Below, one piece after another: positions 10,431 through 18,968 of a stretch of 64,000 nucleotides of DNA (position 1 is its first letter; every line of letters starts with the position of its first letter). Under the pieces are notes generated by a model that ran no database searches, was not told where the DNA came from, and saw only the letters and a program-made list of their open reading frames with translations. The translations under genes were made by a program, and so were the position numbers. Source of the stretch: Chryseobacterium wanjuense. GTDB taxonomy: Bacteria > Bacteroidota > Bacteroidia > Flavobacteriales > Weeksellaceae. The DNA lies in the NCBI RefSeq assembly GCF_900111495.1, contig NZ_FOIU01000002.1, forward strand, positions 930,001-994,000, in the 5' to 3' direction.

Positions 10431-10455
10431 AAGGCTGCCTCGGCAGTCTTTTTTA
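10431..10455 (+). terminator. Rho-independent terminator of the TonB receptor gene
   Basis: GGCTGCC pairs with GGCAGTC (one G-U pair) across a two-base loop and is followed by TTTTTT. Confidence 0.75.
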
Positions 10456-10524
10456 TTTTACAAAACTCTCCAACGCTCCACTCTCAAACTCCCTCATTAT
10501 CAAATCCTCTCACGCAATAAGGAG

Positions 10525-10620
10525 CTATTTCCCGCTATCCACTATATCTTTTTTGTTACGGCCTCCGCTTTGCTCCGGCCGCAACAAAAAAGGATGCCGT
10601 TCCTATCGGGGCTAGGGTTG
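10525..10620. repeat. Long-hairpin intergenic repeat family A, copy 1
   Basis: The core is ATCTTTTTTGTTACGGCC, a short loop, then GGCCGCAACAAAAAAGGAT, forming a long hairpin. It is preceded by CCCGCTATCCACTAT and followed by GCCGTTCCTATCGGGGCTAG. The same order of parts recurs at 12430-12545 and, more diverged, at 49650-49735. This is the first of several repeats that fill 10456-10860; no gene is seen from 10377 to 11029. Confidence 0.75.
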
Positions 10621-10648
10621 CAGTCGGGATTTGAGCATTAAGGTTAAC

Positions 10649-10682
10649 CATTAACTTCGTCATGCTGAAAGCATCTAGCCAC
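10649..10682. repeat. Short GTCATGCTGAAAGCATC repeat
   Basis: CGTCATGCTGAAAGCATCTA resembles the GATGCTTCCAGCATGACA arm at 12662-12680 in reverse complement, so it appears to be a half-element of the GTCAT repeat group. Confidence 0.45.
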
Positions 10683-10741
10683 GACCTTTTTCCATTAATT
10701 TTTTAGGAAATTAGCTTTTTTACAATATTAAAAACCTGAAA

Positions 10742-10805
10742 GATCAATAGGAACGGGCTTTAGCCCGTTCATCATAACAGAATATCCGAATTGGCTTTAG
10801 CCAAA
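10742..10805. repeat. Palindromic repeat GAACGGGCTTTAGCCCGTTC
   Basis: A perfect 20-base palindrome lies at about 10751-10770, followed by TTGGCTTTAGCCAAAACC, a second, smaller palindrome. Paired GGCTTTAGCC motifs of this kind are widespread in Bacteroidota spacers. Confidence 0.65.
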
Positions 10806-10815
10806 ACCTGCAGAA

Positions 10816-10853
10816 AAAGCCCTGTCAAGGTTCCAAACCTTGACAGGGCTCAC
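10816..10853. repeat. Palindromic repeat family B, copy 1 (GCCCTGTCAAGGTT)
   Basis: AGCCCTGTCAAGGTT pairs perfectly with AACCTTGACAGGGCT across CCA-like spacer bases, followed by CACAAC. The second copy at 12569-12606 has the same arms with one base pair swapped (C-G to T-A) and the same CACAAC tail. The compensated change keeps the stem, which suggests the folded form matters. Confidence 0.8.
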
Positions 10854-11029
10854 AACCCTGAAAAAAATCAATCTCCGTTTCTTTTCATCTTTAAAATAAA
10901 GAATTCCAAACAATATCAAACATACATTGCCAATTTGAAAATCTCTGAAAATTAAAACAATTTTAAACTCTTATTCACAATAAATAAATCTCACAAAAAG
11001 TCACGAAAAAGTCATAAATTTGCCACCAA

Positions 11030-11800
11030 ATGAATATTTCAGCTTACATTTTAGAATATTTGAAACAGTTTGGGACAGTTACGGTTCCGGGTTTTGGAGT
11101 GTTTTCTCTTGAGAACTCCAAGGCAATTATCAATTCCGAAAATGGGAGCATCCTTCCTCCTGCAAGTAAAATTGTTTACACACCGGATTACGAAGTGAAA
11201 TCCGATGAACTGGCGGCTTTTATCGCAAGCCAGAAACAGATGCCATTGGAAGCTTCAAAAACAGATCTGCAGATCCAGACAGACTTTTGGAAGAAAAAGT
11301 TGCAGGCAGATCAAATCCTGGAAATTCAGGGCTTAGGAACGATCTTTATTGAAGACGGAGAAACTCATTTTAAAGGAAACAGGCTGCAATCTGACCATCC
11401 TGATTTTTACGGTCTTGAAGAAATTAAAATTTCAGACATTAATAATAAAAACCTGAAACAAAATGTACCCGTAAATTCTGAAAAGGATTATACATTCAAC
11501 AAATCAATTCTTTGGGCTTTCCTGATTATTATTCCGGTTTTAGGGATTTTGTATGTGGCTTACACGCAGCAGGAACTTCTTTTCGGGAAAAAATCCTTTG
11601 ACAAAACCAATATTTCTGTGCAGACAAAAACCCACAGGATCGAAAAAGATACGGTGAAGGTACATCCGTATACTCCGCCGGTTGCAGATTCTTTGAAAAA
11701 AGACTCGGTGGTACAGCAACCAGCTCAGCCGGTAACGGAAAAAGGTGTCAAAACTCTGACAACCAAAAACAACAACACTAAGACGAAATGGCAAAAGTAA
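11030..11800 (+). CDS. HU-CCDC81-like domain membrane protein (256 aa)
   Basis: The N-terminal ~130 residues resemble the paired prokaryotic HU-like domains of the CCDC81 type: NISAYILEYLKQFGTVTVPGF, then FWKKKLQADQILEIQGLGTI. One membrane segment spans about residues 163-179 (ILWAFLIIIPVLGILYVAY). The tail is a Pro/Lys/Thr-rich periplasmic stretch. Relatives often end in a SPOR peptidoglycan-binding domain, which is absent here. Orientation with HU domains in the cytoplasm is inferred. Its last 13 bases overlap the start of the thioesterase gene, so the two are cotranscribed. Confidence 0.8.
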   Translation: MNISAYILEYLKQFGTVTVPGFGVFSLENSKAIINSENGSILPPASKIVYTPDYEVKSDELAAFIASQKQMPLEASKTDLQIQTDFWKKKLQADQILEIQGLGTIFIEDGETHFKGNRLQSDHPDFYGLEEIKISDINNKNLKQNVPVNSEKDYTFNKSILWAFLIIIPVLGILYVAYTQQELLFGKKSFDKTNISVQTKTHRIEKDTVKVHPYTPPVADSLKKDSVVQQPAQPVTEKGVKTLTTKNNNTKTKWQK

Positions 11801-12330
11801 AAAAGGCGTCAGAATCACTGACTATCATGACCAATATTGTTCTTCCGAACGAAACAAATTCTCTGAGAAACCTTTTCGGAGGTGAGCTTCTAGCAAAAAT
11901 GGATCGTTGTGCATCGATTTCTGCTGCAAGACATTGCGAAAGAAGGGTTGTTACGGCTTCTGTAAACCACGTTTCTTTCAATCACCCGATTCCGGAAGGT
12001 GGAGTTGTGGTGCTGGAATCTAAAGTTTCCAGAGCATTTTCAACTTCCATGGAAGTATATGTTGATGTTTGGCTGGATGATCCCATCAATCAGAAAAAAG
12101 TGCATACCAACGAGGGAATTTATACTTTTGTAGCAGTAGATGAATTCAACAGACCGATTCCGATTCCTGATATGATTCCGGAAACAGAAGAGGAAATATC
12201 AAGACACGCAGCAGCTTTCAGAAGAAAAGAACTGTCATTGATTCTTTCCGGAAGAATGAAACCTTTAGATTCTGTGGAATTGAAGAAATTGTTCCAGGAA
12301 CCTCAAGAGCCAAAGAAAGACAAAAAATAA
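11788..12330 (+). CDS. Acyl-CoA thioesterase, hotdog fold (180 aa)
   Basis: Predicted to hydrolyse acyl-CoA to fatty acid and CoA in the cytoplasm. The segment NETNSLRNLFGGELLAKMD followed by VVTASVNHVSFNHPIPEG is the hotdog core of the YciA/BFIT type, with the Asn and Asp/Ala positions usual for that family. The C-terminal ~35 residues are charged and extend past the single hotdog domain. It overlaps the HU-like gene by 13 bp, and a hairpin at 12351-12409 follows. Confidence 0.88.
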   Translation: MAKVKKASESLTIMTNIVLPNETNSLRNLFGGELLAKMDRCASISAARHCERRVVTASVNHVSFNHPIPEGGVVVLESKVSRAFSTSMEVYVDVWLDDPINQKKVHTNEGIYTFVAVDEFNRPIPIPDMIPETEEEISRHAAAFRRKELSLILSGRMKPLDSVELKKLFQEPQEPKKDKK

Positions 12331-12350
12331 AAAAAATATTTTATAAGATT

Positions 12351-12409
12351 AATGCTTTTAAACTTTGCTGAGTGTTAACGCCTTTGTGAGCTTTAAAAGC
12401 ATTTTTTAT
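12351..12409 (+). terminator. Terminator-like hairpin after the thioesterase gene
   Basis: AATGCTTTTAAA (12351-12362) pairs with TTTAAAAGCATT (12392-12403) across a ~29-base loop, followed by TTTTTATATA. The loop is longer than usual. Confidence 0.6.
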
Positions 12410-12429
12410 ATATTGACTTTTTTGAAGTT

Positions 12430-12545
12430 TTTTCCCGCTTGGAATTTATACTGAGCCTGCCGAAGTGCTATATCTTTTTGGTTACGGCTCCGCTTCGCTC
12501 CACCGCAACTAAAAAGGATGTCGTTCCAATCGGGGCTAGGGTATT
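12430..12545. repeat. Long-hairpin intergenic repeat family A, copy 2
   Basis: It has the same layout as the copy at 10525: CCCGCTTGG..., then TATCTTTTTGGTTACGG pairing with CCGCAACTAAAAAGGATG, then TCGTTCCAATCGGGGCTAGG. It carries an insertion with CTGAGCCTGCCGAAG before the hairpin. With the next two repeats it fills the spacer 12410-12700; no gene is seen between 12331 and 12774. Confidence 0.7.
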
Positions 12546-12568
12546 TGTCGTTATTTCAAGAGTCAAAG

Positions 12569-12606
12569 CCTTGTCAAGGTTTTAAACCTTGACAAGGCTC
12601 ACAACT
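12569..12606. repeat. Palindromic repeat family B, copy 2 (GCCTTGTCAAGG)
   Basis: AGCCTTGTCAAGGTTTTAAA together with its mirror CCTTGACAAGGCT forms a perfect palindrome, followed by CACAAC, as in the copy at 10816-10853. Confidence 0.8.
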
Positions 12607-12611
12607 TCAAC

Positions 12612-12690
12612 ACCCTGTTTGTCATCCTGAAAGGATCCAAATTCGAATCATACTAGGTTTAGATGCTTCCAGCATGACAAGCATTGTGAA
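12612..12690. repeat. GTCAT-type imperfect inverted repeat
   Basis: TTGTCATCCTGAAAGGATCC on the left and GATGCTTCCAGCATGACAAG on the right form imperfect arms around an AT-rich centre. It belongs with the GTCAT/CGAAG repeats at 1408 and 51330. Confidence 0.6.
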
Positions 12691-12774
12691 AAAAACTTAG
12701 CATAAAAAACATAAAACGTTACATAAGTTTAATAAAATCTTCGCGAACTTTGCATTAAGACAAATATTGTAGAA

Positions 12775-13707
12775 ATGAAAATTTTACTTTTAGATAAAAA
12801 CCACCCATTAATCACCGAACAGCTTTTAGCAAAAAACTTCATTTTGGAAGAAGATTTCATGTCTTCATACGATGAGGTTTGCAGCAAAATTGAAAACTAC
12901 GACGGGGTTATTATCCGAAGCCGAATTCCTTTAGATAAAAACTTTTTAGAAAAAGCAAAAAATCTGAAATTCATTGCGAGAGTAGGAGCCGGAATGGAAA
13001 ATATCGATATTCCCGTTGCTGAAAAGTTGGGAATTCAGTTGATCAATTCTCCGGAAGGGAACAGAGATTCGGTCGCAGAGCACGTTGTCGGAATGTTATT
13101 AATTTTAATGAACCGGCTGTTCATCGCTTCCCAGGAAGTAAAAAACGGAATCTGGCTTCGTGAAGAAAACAGAGGCGACGAATTACTCGGGAAAACCGTT
13201 GGACTCATCGGTTACGGAAATATGGGAAAAGCCACGGCAAAAAGACTTTCGGGGTTTGGCTGTAAAGTGATTTTTCATGATATTTTACCTGATCTTTCTG
13301 ATGAATATGCAACTCAGGTTTCTTTAAAGGAATTAAAAGAACAGGCTGGGGTTTTAAGCTTACATATTCCATTGACTGATGTTTCCTATTATTTAATAGA
13401 TGGACCATTCATTTCCGATATGAAAAACGATTTCTATTTTGTGAATACAGCAAGAGGAAAAAATGTAGAAACTAAAAGTTTAGTTGAAGCGTTAAAAGCC
13501 GGAAAAGTAAAAGGCGCATGTCTCGACGTTCTGGAATACGAAAAGTCATCTTTTGAAAATCTCGAAACAGAAAATGAAGACTTAAAATATTTGTTAGAGT
13601 CCGAAAAAGTGATCGTTACACCACACATCGCTGGCTGGACGCTTCAAAGTAAAGAAAAACTGGCGCAGGTGATTGTCGATAAGATTGTCGCGCAGTTTGT
13701 GCAATGA
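12775..13707 (+). CDS. 2-hydroxyacid / D-3-phosphoglycerate dehydrogenase-like protein (310 aa)
   Basis: NAD-dependent D-2-hydroxyacid dehydrogenase fold. The Rossmann motif GYGNMG spans residues 146-151. Catalytic residues are visible as Arg227 in NTARGKN and His284 in VTPHIAGW. ARVGAGMENIDI at about 68-79 is the substrate-loop motif typical of phosphoglycerate dehydrogenases, so a role in the first step of serine synthesis is likely. There is no ACT domain, so serine feedback of the E. coli type is not expected. It is alone between repeat-rich spacers. Confidence 0.85.
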   Translation: MKILLLDKNHPLITEQLLAKNFILEEDFMSSYDEVCSKIENYDGVIIRSRIPLDKNFLEKAKNLKFIARVGAGMENIDIPVAEKLGIQLINSPEGNRDSVAEHVVGMLLILMNRLFIASQEVKNGIWLREENRGDELLGKTVGLIGYGNMGKATAKRLSGFGCKVIFHDILPDLSDEYATQVSLKELKEQAGVLSLHIPLTDVSYYLIDGPFISDMKNDFYFVNTARGKNVETKSLVEALKAGKVKGACLDVLEYEKSSFENLETENEDLKYLLESEKVIVTPHIAGWTLQSKEKLAQVIVDKIVAQFVQ

Positions 13708-13713
13708 ATTTTA

Positions 13714-13808
13714 AATGCTTCGAGAGCCTCAGCATTACATCTCTAATACTAATCATTTTAATTTAGTAGTTGTTTTTTAATGCTGTCAGGCTGAGGTTCT
13801 CAAAGCAT
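13714..13808. repeat. Imperfect palindromic repeat GCTTCGAGAGCCTCAGC
   Basis: ATGCTTCGAGAGCCTCAGC (13716-13734) is mirrored by GCTGTCAGGCTGAGGTTCTC followed by AAAGCAT at 13782-13808. The loop of about 45 bases is AT-rich. A single copy was seen in the window. Confidence 0.65.
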
Positions 13809-13940
13809 ATATACAAAGAATACAAAACAATTTTCACCTTTCCTTCATCTCACCATTTTATGTTAAATAATTCATAATTTACCCTCAACATAAAATAATT
13901 ATTTTGAGTTTTATTAAATTGCCGCTCATTTTTGAAACTC

Positions 13941-15203
13941 ATGAAGAAGTGTAATTTTGTACTCATTTTAACTGCCTTTTTATTCCTTTTCTCCTGCAAA
14001 AACAAATCTGAAAGCAACGAAACTGTTGTCGGAAATACGACCGATCTCCCTAATTACGGGAATGTAGATTTAAGTAAAGTTTTTACCAAAGGTGACAGCC
14101 AGATTTCGGATAAAGCATCATTGGTTCGTTACATCGATCAGTACTACAACAAAGTTTGGGTAGGAAGTAATTTGAGTGGTGGAATATTGGTGGCAAAAGG
14201 AGACGATATTCTTTATGAAAATTACAGAGGTTTCGCAAGAGAAGATAATCAAAAAGTAATTGACAAAAATACGCCGCTTCATGTAGCATCCGTTTCAAAA
14301 ACATTGACGGCGATGGCAATGCTTAAATTGATAGAAGCCGGGAAAATAAAATTATCAGATCATTTAACACAGTTTTTCCCCGGGTTTCCTTATCCGAATG
14401 TTACCGTTAAAACATTATTAGACCAAAGAAGCGGTCTTCCGAAATACGAATATTTTATCACAAAAATTCAACCGGCTCCGGCAGAACTTTCAAAACAATT
14501 CATCACCAATGAAGATGTATTGAATATGATTATCAAATACAAACCTGAGCTGGCAAGAGAAACAGATACGGGATTTATGTATTGCAATACAAACTACGCC
14601 TTACTGGCTTTGCTGGTAGAAAAAATAACGAAAAAGGCGTTCCCGCAAGCAATGAAGGAAATGATTTTTGATCCTTTAAAAATGAAAAACACTTTTATTT
14701 TTCAGGAAAAAGATATTCCGACGGCTTCTCAGTCGTTTTATTACGGAGGGAACAGGTTGTATCCTTTAGACAGGCTGGATCTTATTTACGGTGATAAAAA
14801 TGTCTACACGACGCCAAGAGATTTGTATAATTTTTCAAAGGCAATGTTTTCAAAAGATTTTTTAAATCAGGATTTGATGGAAATGGTTTTCACGCCTTAC
14901 AGCAATGAAAAATTCGGGATGAATAATTATGGTCTTGGTTTCAGGATGAAAATTTTTGATAACGGTGAAAAACTGACCTACCACAACGGTTGGTGGCACG
15001 GAACGAATTCTGTTTTTGCCCATTTATTAAAATCAAAAGTGACGATTATTGCGATCGGGAATAAATATTCAAACAGAGTATATACAGCGCTGGCTTTGTC
15101 GGGATTATTTGAAGATTTCCCGCCTCAGAAAGACAAACTTCACAGCATCATGAGCGAGGATAAGGATACTTTGAACAGTCATAGCGAAGTTTATGGAGAA
15201 TAA
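13941..15203 (+). CDS. Serine hydrolase lipoprotein, class C beta-lactamase/PBP4* fold (420 aa)
   Basis: MKKCNFVLILTAFLFLFSC is a lipoprotein signal with the lipid Cys at residue 19, so the protein is membrane-anchored on the periplasmic side. The beta-lactamase-family catalytic motifs are Ser117-x-x-Lys120 (SVSK), Tyr214-x-Asn216 (YCN) and HNG in the third motif position. Family members act as D-Ala-D-Ala carboxypeptidases or esterases; true beta-lactamase activity is not implied. I chose the ATG at 13941; a TTG three codons upstream is in frame but less likely. The next gene starts 25 bp downstream and is probably cotranscribed. Confidence 0.88.
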   Translation: MKKCNFVLILTAFLFLFSCKNKSESNETVVGNTTDLPNYGNVDLSKVFTKGDSQISDKASLVRYIDQYYNKVWVGSNLSGGILVAKGDDILYENYRGFAREDNQKVIDKNTPLHVASVSKTLTAMAMLKLIEAGKIKLSDHLTQFFPGFPYPNVTVKTLLDQRSGLPKYEYFITKIQPAPAELSKQFITNEDVLNMIIKYKPELARETDTGFMYCNTNYALLALLVEKITKKAFPQAMKEMIFDPLKMKNTFIFQEKDIPTASQSFYYGGNRLYPLDRLDLIYGDKNVYTTPRDLYNFSKAMFSKDFLNQDLMEMVFTPYSNEKFGMNNYGLGFRMKIFDNGEKLTYHNGWWHGTNSVFAHLLKSKVTIIAIGNKYSNRVYTALALSGLFEDFPPQKDKLHSIMSEDKDTLNSHSEVYGE

Positions 15204-15228
15204 TGTTTATTTTTGCTTAAACATATTC

Positions 15229-16956
15229 ATGAAAAGACTTCTTCTATTATTCGTCATCGGTTTTCTTTTGCAGTCTTGTGCGAGAGTAGGGTCGCCTGTT
15301 GGTGGGCCAAAAGATTCACTGGCTCCGAAATTTTTAAGTTCAAACATTGATACAACAAGAATTAATGTTTCCAGAGATATCAGAGAACTCCGCCTTGATT
15401 TTGATGAATATATAACATTGAAGGATATTAATAAAAATCTGATTATTTCTCCGCCTATTAAAAGCATTACAAGAATTATCCCCTCCAATATTGCGAACAA
15501 GTTTATTCTGATTCAATGGAAGGATACTTTGCAGGCAAATACGACCTACAATTTCAATTTCGGGAATTCGATTGCAGATAATAATGAAGGAAATATTTTG
15601 CGATATTTCAATTTTGCCTTTTCTACGGGAGATAAGCTGGATGATTTGTACATCAGCGGGGAAGTTAAGGATGCTTTGTCTATTAAAAAAGGAAGTGAAA
15701 ATAAGTTTGTGGTTGGCTTGTATCAGGCAAAAGATACCATCGATTACAAACAAAAACCTTATTACATTACAAAGGTGGATGATGATGGGTATTACGAACT
15801 GAACTACCTTTCTCCGGGAAAATATAAAATCATTGCTTTCGAAGATGAAAACGGAAATTCTATGTATGATGCAGGAAAAGAAAAAGTTGGTTTCCAGAAA
15901 GATCCTCTGGTGCTGGAGAAATCAATTTCAGGACTGAATTTAAAGGTTTACCCTTCCAGAAAATCGTTAAAATATGTTGAAATGAAGGAAACTCCGGGCG
16001 GAATTTTAATGACGTTCGAAGGAAGACCAAACGATGTGAAAGTTCTTTCCATTAATGATAAACTTCAGGATATTAAAGTGACGCACAGACCAAAATCAGA
16101 TTCGGTAAACATCTGGTTTGATGCGGTGAAAAATAATGTCGGACAAGGTACAACGGAGAATTTAAAATTCAGCTATGATGCCGACAAAAAGCAGGACACC
16201 GTTTCTGTATTTTATAAGTACAATACGAAAAATGCAATGGACATCAACAGTGATAACGGTGGCGGAATGCTGGCTCCGAAATCAGATTTTAAAATCAGTT
16301 CCAATTATTATTTAGATAAAATCAATACCGATAAATGGCTGTTGAGAGCGGAAGGAGATTCTGTAAATACGATACCTTTCACTGCGAAAATTTCAGAAAC
16401 AAATCCGTATCAGATTTTAGTTAAATCAGATTTTATCTCTGGCAAAAAATATCAGCTGACGGTTCCGAAAGAAACAGTTTCTTCTTTTTATGCTAAAAAT
16501 TATCAGTCAAAACGTTTTGATTTTGAAGTTGATAAAGTGGAGAATTTTGGTAGTCTGACATTTAAATTACAAAATGCCCCAACTTCCAGCTATTGGATTC
16601 AGTTATTGGACACTTCCGATAAAGTTTTGTTTGAAAAATATGCAAAAGGGGATGAGGTTAAATTTAATATCATAAAACCTGGAGAATACATTGTAAGGAT
16701 TCTGGCAGACAACAATGAAAATAAATATTGGGACGAAGCAGATTTCCAAAACGATGTCTTTGCGGAAGATTCTTATATTTATTACAAAGTGGTAATTGTA
16801 CGACCGCTTTGGGATAGTGTAGAAGATTGGGATCTGAAGGATACAAGAACATTAGATACATCGAAACTGACGGTTCCTAAAACAACAGCTCCTCCACAGG
16901 ATGCCAAAAAAACGGACTTGAAGAGTAATAACACAATGCTGACTCCCACGAGGTAA
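15229..16956 (+). CDS. Ig-like domain lipoprotein, Big_5 type (575 aa)
   Basis: The start at 15229 gives MKRLLLLFVIGFLLQSC, a lipoprotein signal with Cys at residue 17; an in-frame ATG 12 codons upstream would spoil the signal. The region that follows (VGSPVGGPKDSLAPKF, then LRLDFDEYITLKDINKNLII) matches the Big_5-type Ig-like domain that opens a conserved Bacteroidota lipoprotein family. The rest is beta-rich, with a unit YISGEV...GKYKIIAFEDENGNSMYD and a C-terminal unit GEYIVRILADNNENKYWD that resemble each other and look like two related beta-sandwich domains. Function is unknown. The haem-binding gene starts 7 bp after its stop. Confidence 0.85.
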   Translation: MKRLLLLFVIGFLLQSCARVGSPVGGPKDSLAPKFLSSNIDTTRINVSRDIRELRLDFDEYITLKDINKNLIISPPIKSITRIIPSNIANKFILIQWKDTLQANTTYNFNFGNSIADNNEGNILRYFNFAFSTGDKLDDLYISGEVKDALSIKKGSENKFVVGLYQAKDTIDYKQKPYYITKVDDDGYYELNYLSPGKYKIIAFEDENGNSMYDAGKEKVGFQKDPLVLEKSISGLNLKVYPSRKSLKYVEMKETPGGILMTFEGRPNDVKVLSINDKLQDIKVTHRPKSDSVNIWFDAVKNNVGQGTTENLKFSYDADKKQDTVSVFYKYNTKNAMDINSDNGGGMLAPKSDFKISSNYYLDKINTDKWLLRAEGDSVNTIPFTAKISETNPYQILVKSDFISGKKYQLTVPKETVSSFYAKNYQSKRFDFEVDKVENFGSLTFKLQNAPTSSYWIQLLDTSDKVLFEKYAKGDEVKFNIIKPGEYIVRILADNNENKYWDEADFQNDVFAEDSYIYYKVVIVRPLWDSVEDWDLKDTRTLDTSKLTVPKTTAPPQDAKKTDLKSNNTMLTPTR

Positions 16957-16962
16957 GAAATA

Positions 16963-17421
16963 ATGAAGATCTTTAAACAAATACTTTTCTGGAGCGTGCT
17001 TGGTTTTGCGTTGATTCAGTTTATTCCGACGGATAAGATGAATAAACCTGTTGACCACAAACTGAATTTTGTGGATGCCAAACATACCCCTGGAAAAATA
17101 AAAGGATTAATAAAAGGAGCGTGCTACGACTGCCACTCGAATGAAACCGTATATCCCAAGTACGCTTACATTGCGCCCGTTTCATGGTCGGTAAAAAGCC
17201 ACGTAAACGAGGGTCGCGAACATCTCAATTTTTCTGTCTGGGAAACTTATAATAAAGATTTAAAAGAAAATATGTTGAGTAAAACGATCCAGACGATTCA
17301 GGGAAAAACAATGCCGATGCCGGGATATATCGTTTATCATAAACAGGCTAATCTTTCCGACGCAGAGAGAACTTTGCTGGTAAAGTATTTCGAGGAAATG
17401 CTGAAATCGAAAACGTATTAA
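16963..17421 (+). CDS. Haem-binding domain protein with one CxxCH (152 aa)
   Basis: One N-terminal hydrophobic segment (about residues 5-22) serves as anchor or signal. CYDCH at residues 54-58 is a c-type haem motif, followed by VYPKYAYIAPVSWSVKSHV typical of the Haem_bd (PF14376-like) family. A role in periplasmic electron transfer is inferred. It lies 7 bp after the Ig-like lipoprotein gene and likely shares its transcript. Confidence 0.87.
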   Translation: MKIFKQILFWSVLGFALIQFIPTDKMNKPVDHKLNFVDAKHTPGKIKGLIKGACYDCHSNETVYPKYAYIAPVSWSVKSHVNEGREHLNFSVWETYNKDLKENMLSKTIQTIQGKTMPMPGYIVYHKQANLSDAERTLLVKYFEEMLKSKTY

Positions 17422-17445
17422 TTCTCATTTAATTTAAATAAAAAA

Positions 17446-17515
17446 CTCTCACAAATTAGCGGACTGAGCAGATGATTGCGTTAAAAATCTGCATTATTTG
17501 CTAATCTGCGAGAGA
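17446..17515. repeat. Imperfect palindromic repeat CTCACAAATTAGC / GCTAATCTGCGAGAG
   Basis: CTCTCACAAATTAGC is mirrored by GCTAATCTGCGAGAG at the far end, with GCAGAT/ATCTGC pairs inside. It lies between two converging genes and may also act as a weak terminator. Confidence 0.6.
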
Positions 17516-17534
17516 TATTTTTTTCAATAAGAAA

Positions 17535-18050
17535 TTAAATATTCTTCAAATACCCTTCAAAAAAATTTTTCTGAGAATCGAAAGCGATATCTTCAAGATC
17601 CAATTCTTTCAAAGGAATCCATACGGCTTCTGAAATTTCAGAAAGCTCAAGATTCACTTCAAATTTTTCCGAAACATGATATTCGTAAAAAAGATCGATC
17701 GTATTGTAATCTATCTCTTTGTACTGATATACATTCGGAAGACTTGTCAAGTATTTTAAATTTGAAATATCCACACCCAGCTGCAGTTCCTCAAAAAGCT
17801 CTCTTTTGCATGTTTCTTCGGCGCTTTCTTTGGGATCTACAAAACCTCCGGCAAGATCGAGTTTTCCCTTTTTTGGGTCTCTGTTTCTTCTTGTAAGGTA
17901 AATTTCATCCTGATATCGTATAACCACAGCTACAGCTCCGGCGACATTATTATACAAGGTGAAATTGCATTCCGGGCAGCTCCATTTTTTTTCACCGTCC
18001 CAGTGTAGAGTTTCTTTGCCGCAGCTTGGGCAATATTTCAATATTTTCAT
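17535..18050 (-). CDS. Nudix hydrolase with N-terminal zinc ribbon (171 aa)
   Basis: A zinc ribbon is formed by Cys7, Cys10, Cys25 and Cys28 (YCPSCGK and WSCPECNF). The Nudix box G-x5-E-x7-REUxEE runs from Gly69 to Glu88 with REL FEE intact. This arrangement is seen in NADH-pyrophosphatase-like and related Nudix enzymes; the substrate, probably a nucleoside-diphosphate derivative, cannot be fixed. Its ATG overlaps the xerD stop codon by four bases (ATGA), so translation is probably coupled. Confidence 0.9.
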   Translation of the reverse strand: MKILKYCPSCGKETLHWDGEKKWSCPECNFTLYNNVAGAVAVVIRYQDEIYLTRRNRDPKKGKLDLAGGFVDPKESAEETCKRELFEELQLGVDISNLKYLTSLPNVYQYKEIDYNTIDLFYEYHVSEKFEVNLELSEISEAVWIPLKELDLEDIAFDSQKNFFEGYLKNI

Positions 18051-18961
18051 TGAACAATATTAATGTTTCTCGGGTGGTAGTTCAGAATGACATCTCTGAG
18101 TTCTTCCGTTTTCAAATGCGTGTAGATTTCCGTTGTGGTAATGCTGGAATGGCCGAGCATTTCCTGAATATAACGAAGATCTGCCCCGTTTTGAAGTAAA
18201 TGCGTAGCAAAAGAATGTCTGAAAGTGTGTGGAGAAATTTTCTTGCTTACCCCCGCTTTATCTGTTAATTCTTTTATAATTAAAAATACGATTACTCTGG
18301 ACATTGATGTTCCCCTGCTGTTTAAGAAAAGGGTGTCTTCGTACTTTTTATTAATCTTACTTTTTGAACGTACATCCTGAATATAGTTTTCCAGCAATTC
18401 TGCCGTATAATCTGCCAAAGGAACGAAACGGGTTTTGTTTCCCTTTCCATTTACCTTGATGTACTGTTCTTTAAAATTAATATTGGAAATTTTCAGATCG
18501 ATAAGTTCCGAAACACGAAGACCGCATCCGTAAAGTACTTCGATGATGCACTGGTTTCTCTTTCCAAGGTCAGAATTTACCTCAATAGCACTGATAATTT
18601 TGTTGATATCAAGAAGGCTTAATGTGTCCGGTAAATACAATCCCAACTTAGGCCCTTCAAGCAGTGCAGCCGGATTATCTTCACGATATTCATCCTCCAA
18701 AAGGAATTTGAAGAATGCTTTAATCGATGATATCCATCTTGCCTGAGACCTTTCGCTGAATTTTTGTTTGGAAAGATTGAAGATGTATTCCTGCAGATTT
18801 TCGTACCCTATAATATCTGGACCGACGTTTGCCAGATCTTCTTCTGCGTATTCTTTTAGTTTTCTGATGTCTCGAATATAGGCGTCGAGAGTGTTTTCTG
18901 AAAAATTTCTTTCGAAGCGAAGAAAGATTTCAAAATCCTTAATTTTTTCATCCCAAGTCAT
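18047..18961 (-). CDS. xerD: Site-specific tyrosine recombinase XerD (304 aa)
   Basis: Core tyrosine recombinase that resolves chromosome dimers at dif in the cytoplasm. The SAM-like N-terminal domain covers about residues 1-90. All catalytic residues are visible: Arg149 (CGLRVSEL), Lys173, His245 and Arg248 (HTFRHSFATHLL), His271 (GHSSITTTEIY) and Tyr280. The length matches chromosomal XerC/D and not phage integrases. It sits in a housekeeping string (deaminase, xerD, Nudix) without an att-like repeat. It starts 7 bp downstream of the deaminase gene. Confidence 0.93.
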   Translation of the reverse strand: MTWDEKIKDFEIFLRFERNFSENTLDAYIRDIRKLKEYAEEDLANVGPDIIGYENLQEYIFNLSKQKFSERSQARWISSIKAFFKFLLEDEYREDNPAALLEGPKLGLYLPDTLSLLDINKIISAIEVNSDLGKRNQCIIEVLYGCGLRVSELIDLKISNINFKEQYIKVNGKGNKTRFVPLADYTAELLENYIQDVRSKSKINKKYEDTLFLNSRGTSMSRVIVFLIIKELTDKAGVSKKISPHTFRHSFATHLLQNGADLRYIQEMLGHSSITTTEIYTHLKTEELRDVILNYHPRNINIVQ

Positions 18962-18968
18962 TGTTGTG

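Noticed and set aside
10377..11029. Possible CRISPR or tandem array in the repeat-rich spacer
   Set aside because: The repeats are different palindromes, each single, with no regular spacing or shared direct repeat.
18047..18961. Tyrosine recombinase as mark of an integrated element
   Set aside because: Length, motifs and housekeeping neighbours fit chromosomal XerD; no att-like direct repeats, phage or plasmid genes are nearby.
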